DNA from: Moheibacter sp035515075
Lineage (GTDB): Bacteria; Bacteroidota; Bacteroidia; Flavobacteriales; Weeksellaceae
Assembly (NCBI GenBank): GCA_035515075.1
Contig: DATJBZ010000017.1
Coordinates: 184,487 to 248,486 of the forward strand
Direction of reading: 5' to 3'
DNA: 64,000 nt
The notes under the pieces are model-generated. The model saw only the letters and a program-made list of their open reading frames with translations. It was not told the origin of the DNA and did not search any database. Both the position numbers and the translations under genes were made by a program. Positions 41,372 to 50,486 of the stretch are shown here, piece after piece (within the stretch, counting starts at the first letter, position 1; each line of letters opens with the position of its first letter).

Positions 41372-42511
41372 TTACCCCAAAGCTTGGGTCAAATCCGCCA
41401 ATAAATCGTCGATGTCTTCAATGCCGACACTCAATCGAATCAAATCATCGGTGACACCATTTTGTGCACGAATGTCTGCTGGAATTGATGCATGCGTCAT
41501 CGTTGCTGGATGATTGGCCAAAGACTCTACGCCGCCCAGACTTTCCGCCAAAGTAAATACTTGAAGTTTCTCCAAGAAGCTTTTCGCATCCTGGGCGTCT
41601 TTTGATTGAAAGTTGAAGGAAACCATGCCGCCAAAACCGCGCATTTGTTTTTTAGCGATTGCATGTTGAGGATGTGTCGTCAATCCTGGATAAAATACTT
41701 GGTTGATTTTCGGGTGTTTTTCTAAGAATTCAGCCACTTTTCGGCCATTTTCATCGTGTCTTTGCATGCGAATGTGCAAGGTTTTGATGCCTCTCAACAC
41801 CAAATAAGAATCTTGTGGACCCAGAATTCCACCACCAGCAAACAGTTGAAAATGAAGTTGCGCTGCCAAGGCTTCGTCTTTCACGACCAAAGCACCTGCC
41901 ACCACGTCGGAATGTCCATTCAGGTATTTTGTGGCAGAATGCATCACAATATCGGCGCCCAAATCCAGAGGATTTTGCAAATAAGGCGAAGCAAAAGTAT
42001 TGTCCACCGCTACCAAAAGTTGATGGTTTTTGACCAATTGAACGATGGCAGCAATGTCTGCGATTTTCATCAAAGGATTGGTCGGCGTTTCGATCCAGAT
42101 CAATTTGGTATTTGCATTGATTTTTTCTTGGATCAAAGCAGGATCAGTCATGTCCACAAAGTGAAATTTCAATCCGTATTTTTCATAAATCTTGGTGAAC
42201 ATGCGGTACGATCCACCATACAAATCATCCATCGCGATGACTTCATCTCCTGGATTCAATAATTTCATCACTGCATCCGTGGCTGCCAAACCAGAACCAA
42301 AAGCAAAGCCGTGCGTGCCGTTTTCAATGCTTGCCAAAGCACCTTCCAAAGCCGTTCTTGTAGGATTGGCTGCGCGCGAATATTCATATCCATTGTGCAC
42401 GCCAGGACTGCTTTGTGCAAAGGTGGACGTCTGAAAAATGGGGCACATTACCGCGCCAGTTGTGGGTTCAACTTGTTGATTGCCGTGAATGGTTTTTGTA
42501 TTGAATTTCAT
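41372..42511 (-). CDS. metB: Cystathionine gamma-synthase-type PLP enzyme
   Basis: 379 residues of the Cys/Met metabolism PLP family. HSATKYLNGHSDVV holds the Schiff-base Lys; EYSRAANPTRTALE and WIETPTNPLM are family motifs. Enzymes of this class join O-acyl-homoserine with cysteine or cleave cystathionine; sequence alone does not separate synthase from lyase. Monocistronic, leftward. Confidence 0.85.
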   Translation of the reverse strand: MKFNTKTIHGNQQVEPTTGAVMCPIFQTSTFAQSSPGVHNGYEYSRAANPTRTALEGALASIENGTHGFAFGSGLAATDAVMKLLNPGDEVIAMDDLYGGSYRMFTKIYEKYGLKFHFVDMTDPALIQEKINANTKLIWIETPTNPLMKIADIAAIVQLVKNHQLLVAVDNTFASPYLQNPLDLGADIVMHSATKYLNGHSDVVAGALVVKDEALAAQLHFQLFAGGGILGPQDSYLVLRGIKTLHIRMQRHDENGRKVAEFLEKHPKINQVFYPGLTTHPQHAIAKKQMRGFGGMVSFNFQSKDAQDAKSFLEKLQVFTLAESLGGVESLANHPATMTHASIPADIRAQNGVTDDLIRLSVGIEDIDDLLADLTQALG

Positions 42512-42635
42512 GGGATGATTGTATTTAGATTCAAACCACGAAATTAGTCTTTTTCAGTCAAAATACCCAAACAATATGGACCTGTAATGGTTGAGTTGGC
42601 TTTTCATTGGCTGAAAAACTTCTTTCAACAAATCT

Positions 42636-43688
42636 TTAGGCTTTTTGCAAATAGAAGCTAAAGGTGGTGCCTTCGCCGTATTCACTTTCTACCATGATTT
42701 TCTGTTCATGGGCTTCCAAAATGTGTTTGACAATCGACAATCCCAAACCTGAACCGCCATAGTTGCGGCTTCGGCTCTTGTCCACCCGATAAAATCGTTC
42801 GAAAATCCGGTTGAGTTGTTCGGGTTGCATGCCCATGCCGTTGTCTTTGACTTTGACCAAAACGTCTTCTTCTAAAACTTCAAATTGCAACCGCAAGGTC
42901 GCTTGTGGTTTGGCGGAATAATGAATCGCATTGACGATCAAATTGACCAAGACTTGTTCGATGCGCTCGATGTCTCCGATGACAAAAATTTCCTCTTCTA
43001 CCGTTTTGTCAATCTTCATGGTCATGCCATATTTGCTGGCTTTGATTTCCAAGAGTTCCATGATTTCTCGGCTTTTGGCCAGAATGTCAAAGCGTTTCAT
43101 TTCTAATTTCAATTCGCCCGCTTCCAATTTGGTGATCATGTCCAAATCTTTGATGATGAAAATCAAACGTTCTACCGATTTGTCGATGCGGTCCATGTAT
43201 TTGTCGCGGATGTTTTCGTCCTCCAAACCTCCATCGATCAAGGTATGGAGAAATCCTTGGATGGAGAAAAGTGGCGTTTTCATTTCGTGGGAAACATTGC
43301 CCAGAAATTCTCGGCGGTAGTTTTCTCTTTCGGTTAAAATGTCGATTTCCTTTGTTTTCACGTCGGATAAGGAAGAAATTTGTTCAGACAATGCTTCAAT
43401 GTTTTTGGCAGTTTTTTCAGAATTTAAATCGGGCACCAAGTTGTACAAATGGGTGATGTTGTGTTTTGAGAAAGAGTTGAAAGCCAGGGCCATCAATCCC
43501 ATAATGACCAATGCAGGTAAAAAGAAGGTCATCAAAATTCCTTTCCAAAAAAAGGTTTCAGAGATCCAATTTTGGTAAGGAACATTGTACATCACCACGC
43601 TGGCCACCCAGCTAAAAATCCAAATCAGCAATCCGCCCAAAATGGCCAAAAGTATGGAGTTGATCCAACGGTCCGAAAAGTTCATCAC
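42636..43688 (-). CDS. Sensor histidine kinase, PhoR-like
   Basis: 350 residues. Two N-terminal membrane helices, HisKA with phospho-acceptor His134 in NVSHEMKTPL, and HATPase_c with N-box VNLIVNAIHYS, VKDNGMGMQ and GSGLGLSIV. It should phosphorylate the response regulator encoded 3 bp upstream. Ligand unknown; the PhoR analogy rests on the partner and layout. Confidence 0.9.
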   Translation of the reverse strand: MMNFSDRWINSILLAILGGLLIWIFSWVASVVMYNVPYQNWISETFFWKGILMTFFLPALVIMGLMALAFNSFSKHNITHLYNLVPDLNSEKTAKNIEALSEQISSLSDVKTKEIDILTERENYRREFLGNVSHEMKTPLFSIQGFLHTLIDGGLEDENIRDKYMDRIDKSVERLIFIIKDLDMITKLEAGELKLEMKRFDILAKSREIMELLEIKASKYGMTMKIDKTVEEEIFVIGDIERIEQVLVNLIVNAIHYSAKPQATLRLQFEVLEEDVLVKVKDNGMGMQPEQLNRIFERFYRVDKSRSRNYGGSGLGLSIVKHILEAHEQKIMVESEYGEGTTFSFYLQKA

Positions 43689-43691
43689 GAT

Positions 43692-44366
43692 TTATTCATT
43701 GTATTTGTAGCCAATTCCTTTGACAGTGGTCAATCGGTCATTGCCAAATTTCTCTCTTAATTTACGCACATGCACATCGATGGTTCGGTCGCCTACGATG
43801 ACTTCATTCCCCCAAACTTTTTTCATGATTTCCTCTCTTTTGAAAACTTTTTCCGTGTTGGAAGCCAACAGAGCAATCAATTCGAATTCTTTTTTGGGCA
43901 AAACGAATTCTTCGTTTAAATAAGTCACTTTGTAGGTTTCACGGTTGATGGTCATGTCTTTCAATTCGATCAACAACTCTTCTTCTTCAGAAGATTTCAA
44001 CCGCAACAAAGCTTTGATTTTACTCATCAAAACCTTGGGTTTGATCGGTTTGGTGATGTAGTCGTCAGCGCCTGCTTCATAGCCTGCCAATTGCGAGAAC
44101 TCTTCAATGCGTGCGCTCAAAAACACGATCAACACATCTTTTAAACTATCGACTTTTTTGATTTTCTCACAAGCTTCGATGCCGTCCATTTCTGGCATCA
44201 TGACATCGAGTAAAATCAAATCGGGTTTGTCTGCTTTGGCTTTCTTTAGCGCTTCCAAACCATTGGTGGCTGTGCTTACTTCATACCCCTCTTTGATGAG
44301 GTTGTAAGAAAGGAATTCCAAAATGTCCAATTCATCATCGACCAAAAGGATTTTAATTTTTTTCAT
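43692..44366 (-). CDS. Response regulator, OmpR/PhoB family
   Basis: 224 residues: receiver with phosphorylation site Asp54 (LLDVMMPEMDG), conserved DD at 10-11 and Lys in ADDYITKP, then a winged-helix DNA-binding domain ending HVRKLREKFG and VKGIGYKYNE. Co-transcribed with the kinase. Confidence 0.93.
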   Translation of the reverse strand: MKKIKILLVDDELDILEFLSYNLIKEGYEVSTATNGLEALKKAKADKPDLILLDVMMPEMDGIEACEKIKKVDSLKDVLIVFLSARIEEFSQLAGYEAGADDYITKPIKPKVLMSKIKALLRLKSSEEEELLIELKDMTINRETYKVTYLNEEFVLPKKEFELIALLASNTEKVFKREEIMKKVWGNEVIVGDRTIDVHVRKLREKFGNDRLTTVKGIGYKYNE

Positions 44367-44434
44367 GTTTTTACATCAAATTAATGGCACAAAGTTAAGC
44401 GAATAAACATAGGAAAACTTCTGATAATCTTTAG

Positions 44435-44466
44435 TTAACATACATTTAAAATGCATTTAATGTTAA
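44435..44466. promoter_or_regulatory. Dyad upstream of the response-regulator gene
   Basis: TTAACAT (44435-44441) and ATGTTAA (44460-44466) flank an A/T-rich centre with two ATTTaA-type half repeats, ~70-100 bp before the regulator start. Possible autoregulatory (Pho-box-like) site; assignment is tentative. Confidence 0.35.
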
Positions 44467-44506
44467 TTCACCTTTGTCTGTGAATTTAATGATTATTTCT
44501 AAATGA

Positions 44507-44545
44507 ATGGCTTGTGCAGGTTATAAAAAACCTATCACAAGCCAT
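44507..44545. terminator. Hairpin downstream of trpB2
   Basis: ATGGCTTGTG pairs with CACAAGCCAT, and AGGTT with AACCT inside it, giving a long stem 25 bp past the trpB2 stop. No clear T run, so terminator activity is probable but not certain. Confidence 0.55.
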
Positions 44546-44569
44546 TGTCATTTTAACAATTTAATTTAT

Positions 44570-45931
44570 TTAAGGTTGAAATTGTTGAATTGTGGCCAAA
44601 CTTTTCTCAATCGTTGAAAGCCCCAATTCATGGTTGACCAAAAGGCCAGCATGGTAATCATCGTAGGCTTGCATATCGACCAAACCATGGCCAGACAGGT
44701 TAAATAAAATTGTTTTTTCTTCTTGGTTTTCTTTGCAAATGTTGGCTTCTCGGATGGCTTGTGCTATGGCATGCGTCGCTTCTGGTGCAGGAATGATGCC
44801 TTCCGTTCGAGCAAAAAGTTGACCCGCTGCAAAACATTCCAATTGAGGGATTGCAACCGCTTCGATCAACTTGTCTTTCAACAATTGGGATACCAAAACG
44901 CTGGCGCCATGGTAGCGCAAACCGCCAGCATGAATGGCTTCTGGCGCAAAGTCATGCCCCAAAGTGTACATGGGCAACAATGGAGTGAAGGCTTCCGTAT
45001 CGCCAAAATCATAAAGGAACTTTCCTCGGGTCAATTTCGGACAAGAAGCTGGTTCGACGGCAATGGCGCGAATGTCGCGTTTCCCTTTCAGTTGATTTCG
45101 CAAAAAGGGAAAGGCCAAACCGGCAAAGTTGGAGCCACCACCCAAGGGGGCAATTAAAATGTCGGGATAATCATTGGCCATTTCAAACTGTTTCAAGGCT
45201 TCTTCGCCGATGATGGTTTGGTGCAGCAAAACATGGTTCAGGACAGAGCCTAAAGCGTATTTGGTATTGGGTTGAGAGACCGCCATTTCGATGGCTTCTG
45301 AAATCGCTGTACCCAAACTTCCTTTGAAATCAGGCTTTTCGGCCAAAAGCTTTCTTCCAGTTTCGGTTCTATCGCTGGGTGATGCATAGACATTTGCACC
45401 ATAAGTATTCATCATGAATTTTCGATAAGGTTTCTGATGAAAGCTCACATTGACCATGTACACCTCACATTGGATATTGAATTGTGCACATGCATAGGCC
45501 AAAGCGGTTCCCCATTGGCCAGCGCCAGTTTCTGTGGTGATTTTTTGGATGCCTTCTTCGGCATTGTAATAAGCTTGCGCGATGGCCGTATTGGTTTTGT
45601 GCGATCCACTGGGCGAAACGCCCTCGTATTTGTAATAGATTTTCGCCGGGGTTTTCAAGGCTTTTTCCAGTTCCGTCGCCCGGATCAATGGAGAAGGTCG
45701 GTACATTTTGTACTTTTCGCGTACCGCTTCTGGAATGTCGATGTAGGCTTCTTGGCTGATTTCTTGTTGGACGATGGCTTCTGGAAATAAGGCCAACAAT
45801 GCCGAAGGATCTATCGGTTGCATGGTTTTTGGATCCAAAGGCGGCAAGGGTTTGTTGGGCATGTCTGCAACAATGTTGTACCATTTTCTTGGCATTTCGC
45901 TTTCCTCTAAATAGAATTTTTTCTGTGTCAT
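44570..45931 (-). CDS. trpB: TrpB2-type tryptophan synthase beta chain
   Basis: 453 residues, the long TrpB2 form: N-terminal MPRKWYNIVADMP, VRPSPLIRATEL-type substrate region (YRPSPLIRA), PLP Lys112 in GSHKTNTA and the PLP phosphate loop APLGGGSNFAG. It makes tryptophan from indole and serine. No trpA is adjacent, so it may salvage free indole. The leader at 45971-46145 shows control by tryptophan. Confidence 0.92.
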   Translation of the reverse strand: MTQKKFYLEESEMPRKWYNIVADMPNKPLPPLDPKTMQPIDPSALLALFPEAIVQQEISQEAYIDIPEAVREKYKMYRPSPLIRATELEKALKTPAKIYYKYEGVSPSGSHKTNTAIAQAYYNAEEGIQKITTETGAGQWGTALAYACAQFNIQCEVYMVNVSFHQKPYRKFMMNTYGANVYASPSDRTETGRKLLAEKPDFKGSLGTAISEAIEMAVSQPNTKYALGSVLNHVLLHQTIIGEEALKQFEMANDYPDILIAPLGGGSNFAGLAFPFLRNQLKGKRDIRAIAVEPASCPKLTRGKFLYDFGDTEAFTPLLPMYTLGHDFAPEAIHAGGLRYHGASVLVSQLLKDKLIEAVAIPQLECFAAGQLFARTEGIIPAPEATHAIAQAIREANICKENQEEKTILFNLSGHGLVDMQAYDDYHAGLLVNHELGLSTIEKSLATIQQFQP

Positions 45932-45970
45932 TTTTCTGAATTTTATTGGGTTAATTTAATTTTTAAGCAT

Positions 45971-46145
45971 AAAAAAAACCGCCTGATTGCTCAGACGGTT
46001 GCGTTATTTCGTGGTATTTTATAGTTGAATTTATTGTTTAATGCATACCAAGCTTGCGCCAATCGTCTGTTTCAAACGATGGCCACCAGCTCAATCTGTT
46101 GATGAATAAAATCATTGATTTTTTTTGTTTAGAACCACAAATGTA
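45971..46145 (-). promoter_or_regulatory. trp attenuator leader of trpB2
   Basis: On the - strand: promoter box TACATTTG (46145-46138), a leader peptide gene with three Trp codons, then terminator CCGTCTGA-GCAA-TCAGGCGG followed by eight T (45998-45971). CAGACG inside the leader (46069-46064) is complementary to the terminator's 5' arm (CGTCTG), giving the antiterminator. If ribosomes stall at the Trp codons, read-through into trpB2 is expected. Confidence 0.85.
46038..46115 (-). CDS. Trp leader peptide (25 aa)
   Basis: MILFINRLSWWPSFETDDWR then KLGMH: tandem Trp10-Trp11 plus Trp19. Located between promoter and terminator of trpB2. Tandem Trp in so short a peptide is the hallmark of transcription attenuation. 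Confidence 0.85.
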   Translation of the reverse strand: MILFINRLSWWPSFETDDWRKLGMH

Positions 46146-46173
46146 GAAATTAATTTGAATGTTTGGTTAAAAT

Positions 46174-46797
46174 TTAAGGCAATTGATCCAATTTTAACTG
46201 TTCAACAATTTTCCACAAAGCATCCAAATCCATTTGATTTCCTTTGATTTCAATAAAAAATCGGTCATCGTGAATGAATTGAATTTTGCTTGAAGAACCA
46301 TCTTTTCTGGCTTCTTCCATGGCTTTGTGTCCATTTTTCTCAACCGTTCTACGAAAGTCGCGTTCACTTTCTTCTTCCATGTCCATCTGAAAGCCCATTT
46401 TCAAACCAGTCAAATACATCACACCACCGCCTGCGCCATCGACGACTTGGAGCGTGAAATTTTGGGTTTGCTCTTCATTGGAAAAACCTGCTTCGATGGA
46501 AGAAATTCCTGCCATTTTCAGTTCACCAATTTTGAAAGAAGTTCGATTGAAATCACCAATTTCCGTCGGCAACCAACTTTTCAATTTTTCGTTAGAAATT
46601 GGCTCTAACTCAGACAAACGCGTGATTTCATCTTCAATATTACCGGATTGTTCCGCCAAAACTTTGGCGTTTTTAACCGTAGCGGTCACTTCCTCCGCTT
46701 GGGTTTTTACTTCGCTGATTTTTTCTTGGACCGATTTGACTTTGTTGCATGATGCAAACATGATCAGCCCAAGAGCGATTGGAATCATTTTTTTCAT
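46174..46797 (-). CDS. Lipoprotein of unknown function (207 aa)
   Basis: Signal with lipobox FASC (Cys17), then a coiled coil (VQEKISEVKTQAEEVTATVK) and a beta-rich domain. Related proteins are common in Flavobacteriia and unnamed. Stop lies ~30 bp from the trpB2 leader promoter. Confidence 0.6.
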   Translation of the reverse strand: MKKMIPIALGLIMFASCNKVKSVQEKISEVKTQAEEVTATVKNAKVLAEQSGNIEDEITRLSELEPISNEKLKSWLPTEIGDFNRTSFKIGELKMAGISSIEAGFSNEEQTQNFTLQVVDGAGGGVMYLTGLKMGFQMDMEEESERDFRRTVEKNGHKAMEEARKDGSSSKIQFIHDDRFFIEIKGNQMDLDALWKIVEQLKLDQLP

Positions 46798-46915
46798 GAG
46801 TTTAAATTTTAGTAAATGTTATTGACTGCAATTTATAGAAATTTTCGATACGAATTCTTCTCCACTTCATCGAAAGGGTTTTTAATTTTGTGTAAATTGC
46901 CGACAGAATTTTATT

Positions 46916-48595
46916 ATGAGAATTTTCAGTTTTGTTTGGGCCATTTTACTTTTATTTTCTTGTGCACGACAAGGAACACCGACGGGTGGGCCGCGTGATG
47001 AGGAACCACCGAAGTTCATCAGTGCCAATCCAGATACTTTGTCATTGCAAGTTTCTACTGATTTGAAGGAAATCAACCTTCAATTTGATGAGTATTTGGT
47101 TTTGAAAGACCACACCCAAAACATCATCATTTCTCCACCATTGGGCAGTACTGCGACTTTTACGCCGGTTGGTTCGCCCAGTAAAAACATCCGAATCAAG
47201 CTGAACGAAGCTTTGCAAGCCAATACGACATACAACATCAATTTCGGACAAGCGATCCAAGACAACAATGAAGGCAATAAATTGCCGTATTTTCAATATG
47301 TTTTTTCAACAGGGGATTTTATCGATTCTTTGGAAATCAATGGACGAGTTCGTGTGCCGTTTTTAAGAAAACAACCTGAGCATTTGATGGTGGGATTGTA
47401 CAAGGTTGATAGCACGTACAGCGACAGTTTGTTGATCAAGAAAAAACCTTTTTATGTGGCCAAAGTCAATGAGAAAGGTGCGTTTAAATTGAATTATTTG
47501 AGTGCTGGAAAATACCAGTTGATGGCTTTCGATGATGAATTGCAAAACATGCAATATGATTTTGGCAAAGAAAAATTTGGGTTTTATGATGAAATCATTG
47601 ATTTTCAAGAAAATAATGCGGTAGATTATTCATTAAATTTATTTGACCAAAAAAAGGATTACCGCGCTGGAAAAGCAGAGCAAAAAGGCTATGGACATTT
47701 GTTGTTTCGATTTGAAGGTGAGCCTGAGGACATTTCAGTGGAAGCTTTGGATTTTAACTTTACCACAGCGTCGAATGATTTTCAAGCGAGACAAGATTCA
47801 ATGAACTTTTGGTTTGATCCGTCGATTGATTCCATTGAAGAACGCACCCGAAGAATTCATTTTTTGGTGAAGCACAAAACTCAAGTTGATTCCGTTTCTT
47901 TGGTGTATAGTAATGCTACGAAACATCAATTGAAATTGGAGAAGTTGTCAAAATTAAGCGAAGCGCCCAACCGAAAAGTAGATTTTCACAGCAATTATCC
48001 GATTGCGCGTTTGGACTCAACCCAAGTAAAGGTTTGGAAAGATACTTTGCAATTGCCAGTGAAAATCACGCCTCATTTGACTTCGAAACAAGCTTTTTCA
48101 ATGGAATTTCCGATAGAACTCAATGCGCAATATGACATCGAATTCTTGCCTGAATTGGTGACTGATATTTTTGGAAAAACAAATGACAGCTTGACTTTTT
48201 CTTTCCAAACTAAAACAAAAAATGAGTTGGGTAATTTGGGCTTGAATTTAGTCGGGAAACCTGCACATCCTTTTTGGTTGCAGTTGTTGAATGAAAAAGA
48301 TGAAGTTTTGGTGGAAGAGTATACCCAAGCGGCTGAATTTAATTTTCCGTATTTACAACCAGGCAATTATTATTTCAAAATTTTGGTTGATGAGAACGAA
48401 AACGGACATTGGGACACCGGTGATTTTTTCTTGCGTAAACAAGCTGAAAAAGCCTTTATTTATCCAACGTTGATCAATGTAAGACCACTGTGGGAAATGG
48501 TGGAAACTTGGCAGCTATCAGACGAGAAATTGCCGAAAGCAACGGAAGAGGCGGTTGAAGAAGAAACTGTCTCAAATGAAAAATCCCCTTCTTAG
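46916..48595 (+). CDS. Ig-like-domain lipoprotein (559 aa)
   Basis: Signal with lipobox FSCA, then QGTPTGGPRDEEPPKF and an N-terminal SbsA-type Ig-like domain (DTLSLQVSTDLKEINLQFDE), followed by beta-rich modules and PGNYYFKILVDENENGHWDT near the end. This protein type is conserved across Flavobacteriia and its function is unknown; surface or periplasmic. Confidence 0.8.
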   Translation: MRIFSFVWAILLLFSCARQGTPTGGPRDEEPPKFISANPDTLSLQVSTDLKEINLQFDEYLVLKDHTQNIIISPPLGSTATFTPVGSPSKNIRIKLNEALQANTTYNINFGQAIQDNNEGNKLPYFQYVFSTGDFIDSLEINGRVRVPFLRKQPEHLMVGLYKVDSTYSDSLLIKKKPFYVAKVNEKGAFKLNYLSAGKYQLMAFDDELQNMQYDFGKEKFGFYDEIIDFQENNAVDYSLNLFDQKKDYRAGKAEQKGYGHLLFRFEGEPEDISVEALDFNFTTASNDFQARQDSMNFWFDPSIDSIEERTRRIHFLVKHKTQVDSVSLVYSNATKHQLKLEKLSKLSEAPNRKVDFHSNYPIARLDSTQVKVWKDTLQLPVKITPHLTSKQAFSMEFPIELNAQYDIEFLPELVTDIFGKTNDSLTFSFQTKTKNELGNLGLNLVGKPAHPFWLQLLNEKDEVLVEEYTQAAEFNFPYLQPGNYYFKILVDENENGHWDTGDFFLRKQAEKAFIYPTLINVRPLWEMVETWQLSDEKLPKATEEAVEEETVSNEKSPS

Positions 48596-48610
48596 AAAGA
48601 AGAGGATTTT
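48582..48610. terminator. Bidirectional terminator between 46916 gene and glmS
   Basis: AATCC-C-CTTCTT pairs with AAGAAG-A-GGATT (one mismatch) with TTTT/AAAA ends, between convergent genes. Confidence 0.7.
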
Positions 48611-48635
48611 GTTTGTTATCTTGATTGAACTTTAT

Positions 48636-50483
48636 TTATTCAACCGTTACTGATTTGGCTAAATTTCGGGGTTGATCCACGTTTCTGCCTAAGTTGACTG
48701 CAACATAATAGGATAGCAATTGCAATGGAATCGCTGCCAAAATGGGGCTGAACTCTTCAGAAGAATGAGGAATCTCAATGGTATAATCCGCAAAGTTTTT
48801 CAATTCTTCATCGCCTTCATTGACTACCGCAATGATTTGACCTTTTCTCGCTTTGATTTCTTGTGCATTGCTGACTACTTTTTCATAGTGTCCATTTTTC
48901 GTCGCAATGACAATTACGGGCATGTTTTCATCGATCAAAGCAATGGGGCCGTGTTTCATTTCTGCTGCTGGATAACCTTCAGCGTGGATGTAAGAAATTT
49001 CTTTCAATTTCAAAGCACCTTCCAAAGCAGAAGGGAAGTTGTAGCCTCTTCCTAAATACAATGCATTGGGTGCATCTTGGTATTTTTTGGAAATTTCAAT
49101 CACTTTCTCAGCGGTATTTTCCAAAGTTTTTTGAACCAATTCTGGAATGTGGTCCAATTCCGTAATCAAAGAATTGAAACGTTCTGTGCTCAAATGTCCA
49201 TTGTGTTTTCCTAATTTGATTGCAATCATGGACAATACGGTCAACTGTGAAGTAAAGGCTTTGGTTGAAGCCACACCGATTTCTGGTCCAGCATGTGTGT
49301 ACGATCCTGCATCGGTAATTCTTGCGATGGATGAACCCACTACGTTGTTGATGCCATAAATGAACGCACCGTTTTCTTTGGCCAATTTTAAAGCTGCCAA
49401 GGTATCTGCTGTTTCTCCTGATTGAGAAATGGCAATCACCACGTCACTTTTTCGGATGATCGGATTTCTGTAACGGAATTCCGAAGCATATTCCACTTCA
49501 ACAGGAATTCTCGCCAAATCTTCGATCAAATATTCACCGACCAAACCAGCATGGTAAGAAGTACCACAAGCCACGATGATGATGCGTTTGGCGTTGAGTA
49601 ATCTTTCTTGGTGGTCCCAAATACCCGCCATTTTGATGATGCCTTCATCGACCAACAAACGGCCACGCATGGTGTCTCTGATCGATTTGGGTTGTTCGTA
49701 TATTTCTTTCAACATAAAGTGTTCGTACCCGCCTTTTTCAATTTCTTCCAAGTTGATTTGAAGTTGTTGAATGGTTGGGCTGACCTTATGGTTGTCTTTG
49801 ATTTTTCTAATGTCTACCGCTTTTCCTAATGAAATGCTTGCCATTTCGCCATCATCCAAATACACGGCGTCTTTGGTGAATTGTAAAAAGGGAGATGCAT
49901 CGGATGCGATGAAAAACTCATTTTCTCCAATGCCAATGGCCAATGGGCTTCCCAAACGGCCCACGATGATTTCATCGGAGTTCTGTCTGTCCATCACAGC
50001 GATTGCATAAGCGCCGATGACTTGGTTCAATGCAGCACGAACGGCTTCGGCCAAGGTCAATTGGTCTTTGTTTTTCAGGAATTGAATCAAATTCACCAAT
50101 ACTTCCGTATCGGTTTCACTATGAAATTCAAAACCATGTTGGGTCAATTCCTTTTTGATGGAATCGTAGTTTTCGATGATGCCATTGTGTACCAAAACGA
50201 TTTCGCCATCATTGGACAAATGTGGATGGGAGTTGACGTCATTGGGTTCGCCATGCGTTGCCCAACGGGTGTGTCCAACGCCCACAGTTGCGCCATTGTC
50301 CAAATCAGCTGAACGCTCGATCAAGTCCGAAACTTTTCCTTTGGTTTTCACCATTTTGAAATCGTTTGCATTGGAAATGACCAATCCAGCGCTATCGTAG
50401 CCTCTATATTCTAGCCTTTTCAAACCATTGATGATAATGGGATAGGCTTCTCTATGTCCTAAATAACCGACAATTCCACACAT
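48636..50483 (-). CDS. glmS: Glutamine-fructose-6-phosphate aminotransferase
   Basis: 615 residues. MCGIVGYLGH gives the N-terminal nucleophile Cys2 of the class-II amidotransferase domain; two SIS domains follow (IIVACGTSYHAGLVGEYLIE, ALYLGRGYNFPSALEGALK) and the conserved C-terminal QPRNLAKSVTVE. Makes glucosamine-6-phosphate for cell-wall precursors. No glmS riboswitch seen upstream; the DUF4270 gene lies 3 bp before it. Confidence 0.97.
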   Translation of the reverse strand: MCGIVGYLGHREAYPIIINGLKRLEYRGYDSAGLVISNANDFKMVKTKGKVSDLIERSADLDNGATVGVGHTRWATHGEPNDVNSHPHLSNDGEIVLVHNGIIENYDSIKKELTQHGFEFHSETDTEVLVNLIQFLKNKDQLTLAEAVRAALNQVIGAYAIAVMDRQNSDEIIVGRLGSPLAIGIGENEFFIASDASPFLQFTKDAVYLDDGEMASISLGKAVDIRKIKDNHKVSPTIQQLQINLEEIEKGGYEHFMLKEIYEQPKSIRDTMRGRLLVDEGIIKMAGIWDHQERLLNAKRIIIVACGTSYHAGLVGEYLIEDLARIPVEVEYASEFRYRNPIIRKSDVVIAISQSGETADTLAALKLAKENGAFIYGINNVVGSSIARITDAGSYTHAGPEIGVASTKAFTSQLTVLSMIAIKLGKHNGHLSTERFNSLITELDHIPELVQKTLENTAEKVIEISKKYQDAPNALYLGRGYNFPSALEGALKLKEISYIHAEGYPAAEMKHGPIALIDENMPVIVIATKNGHYEKVVSNAQEIKARKGQIIAVVNEGDEELKNFADYTIEIPHSSEEFSPILAAIPLQLLSYYVAVNLGRNVDQPRNLAKSVTVE

Positions 50484-50486
50484 ATT

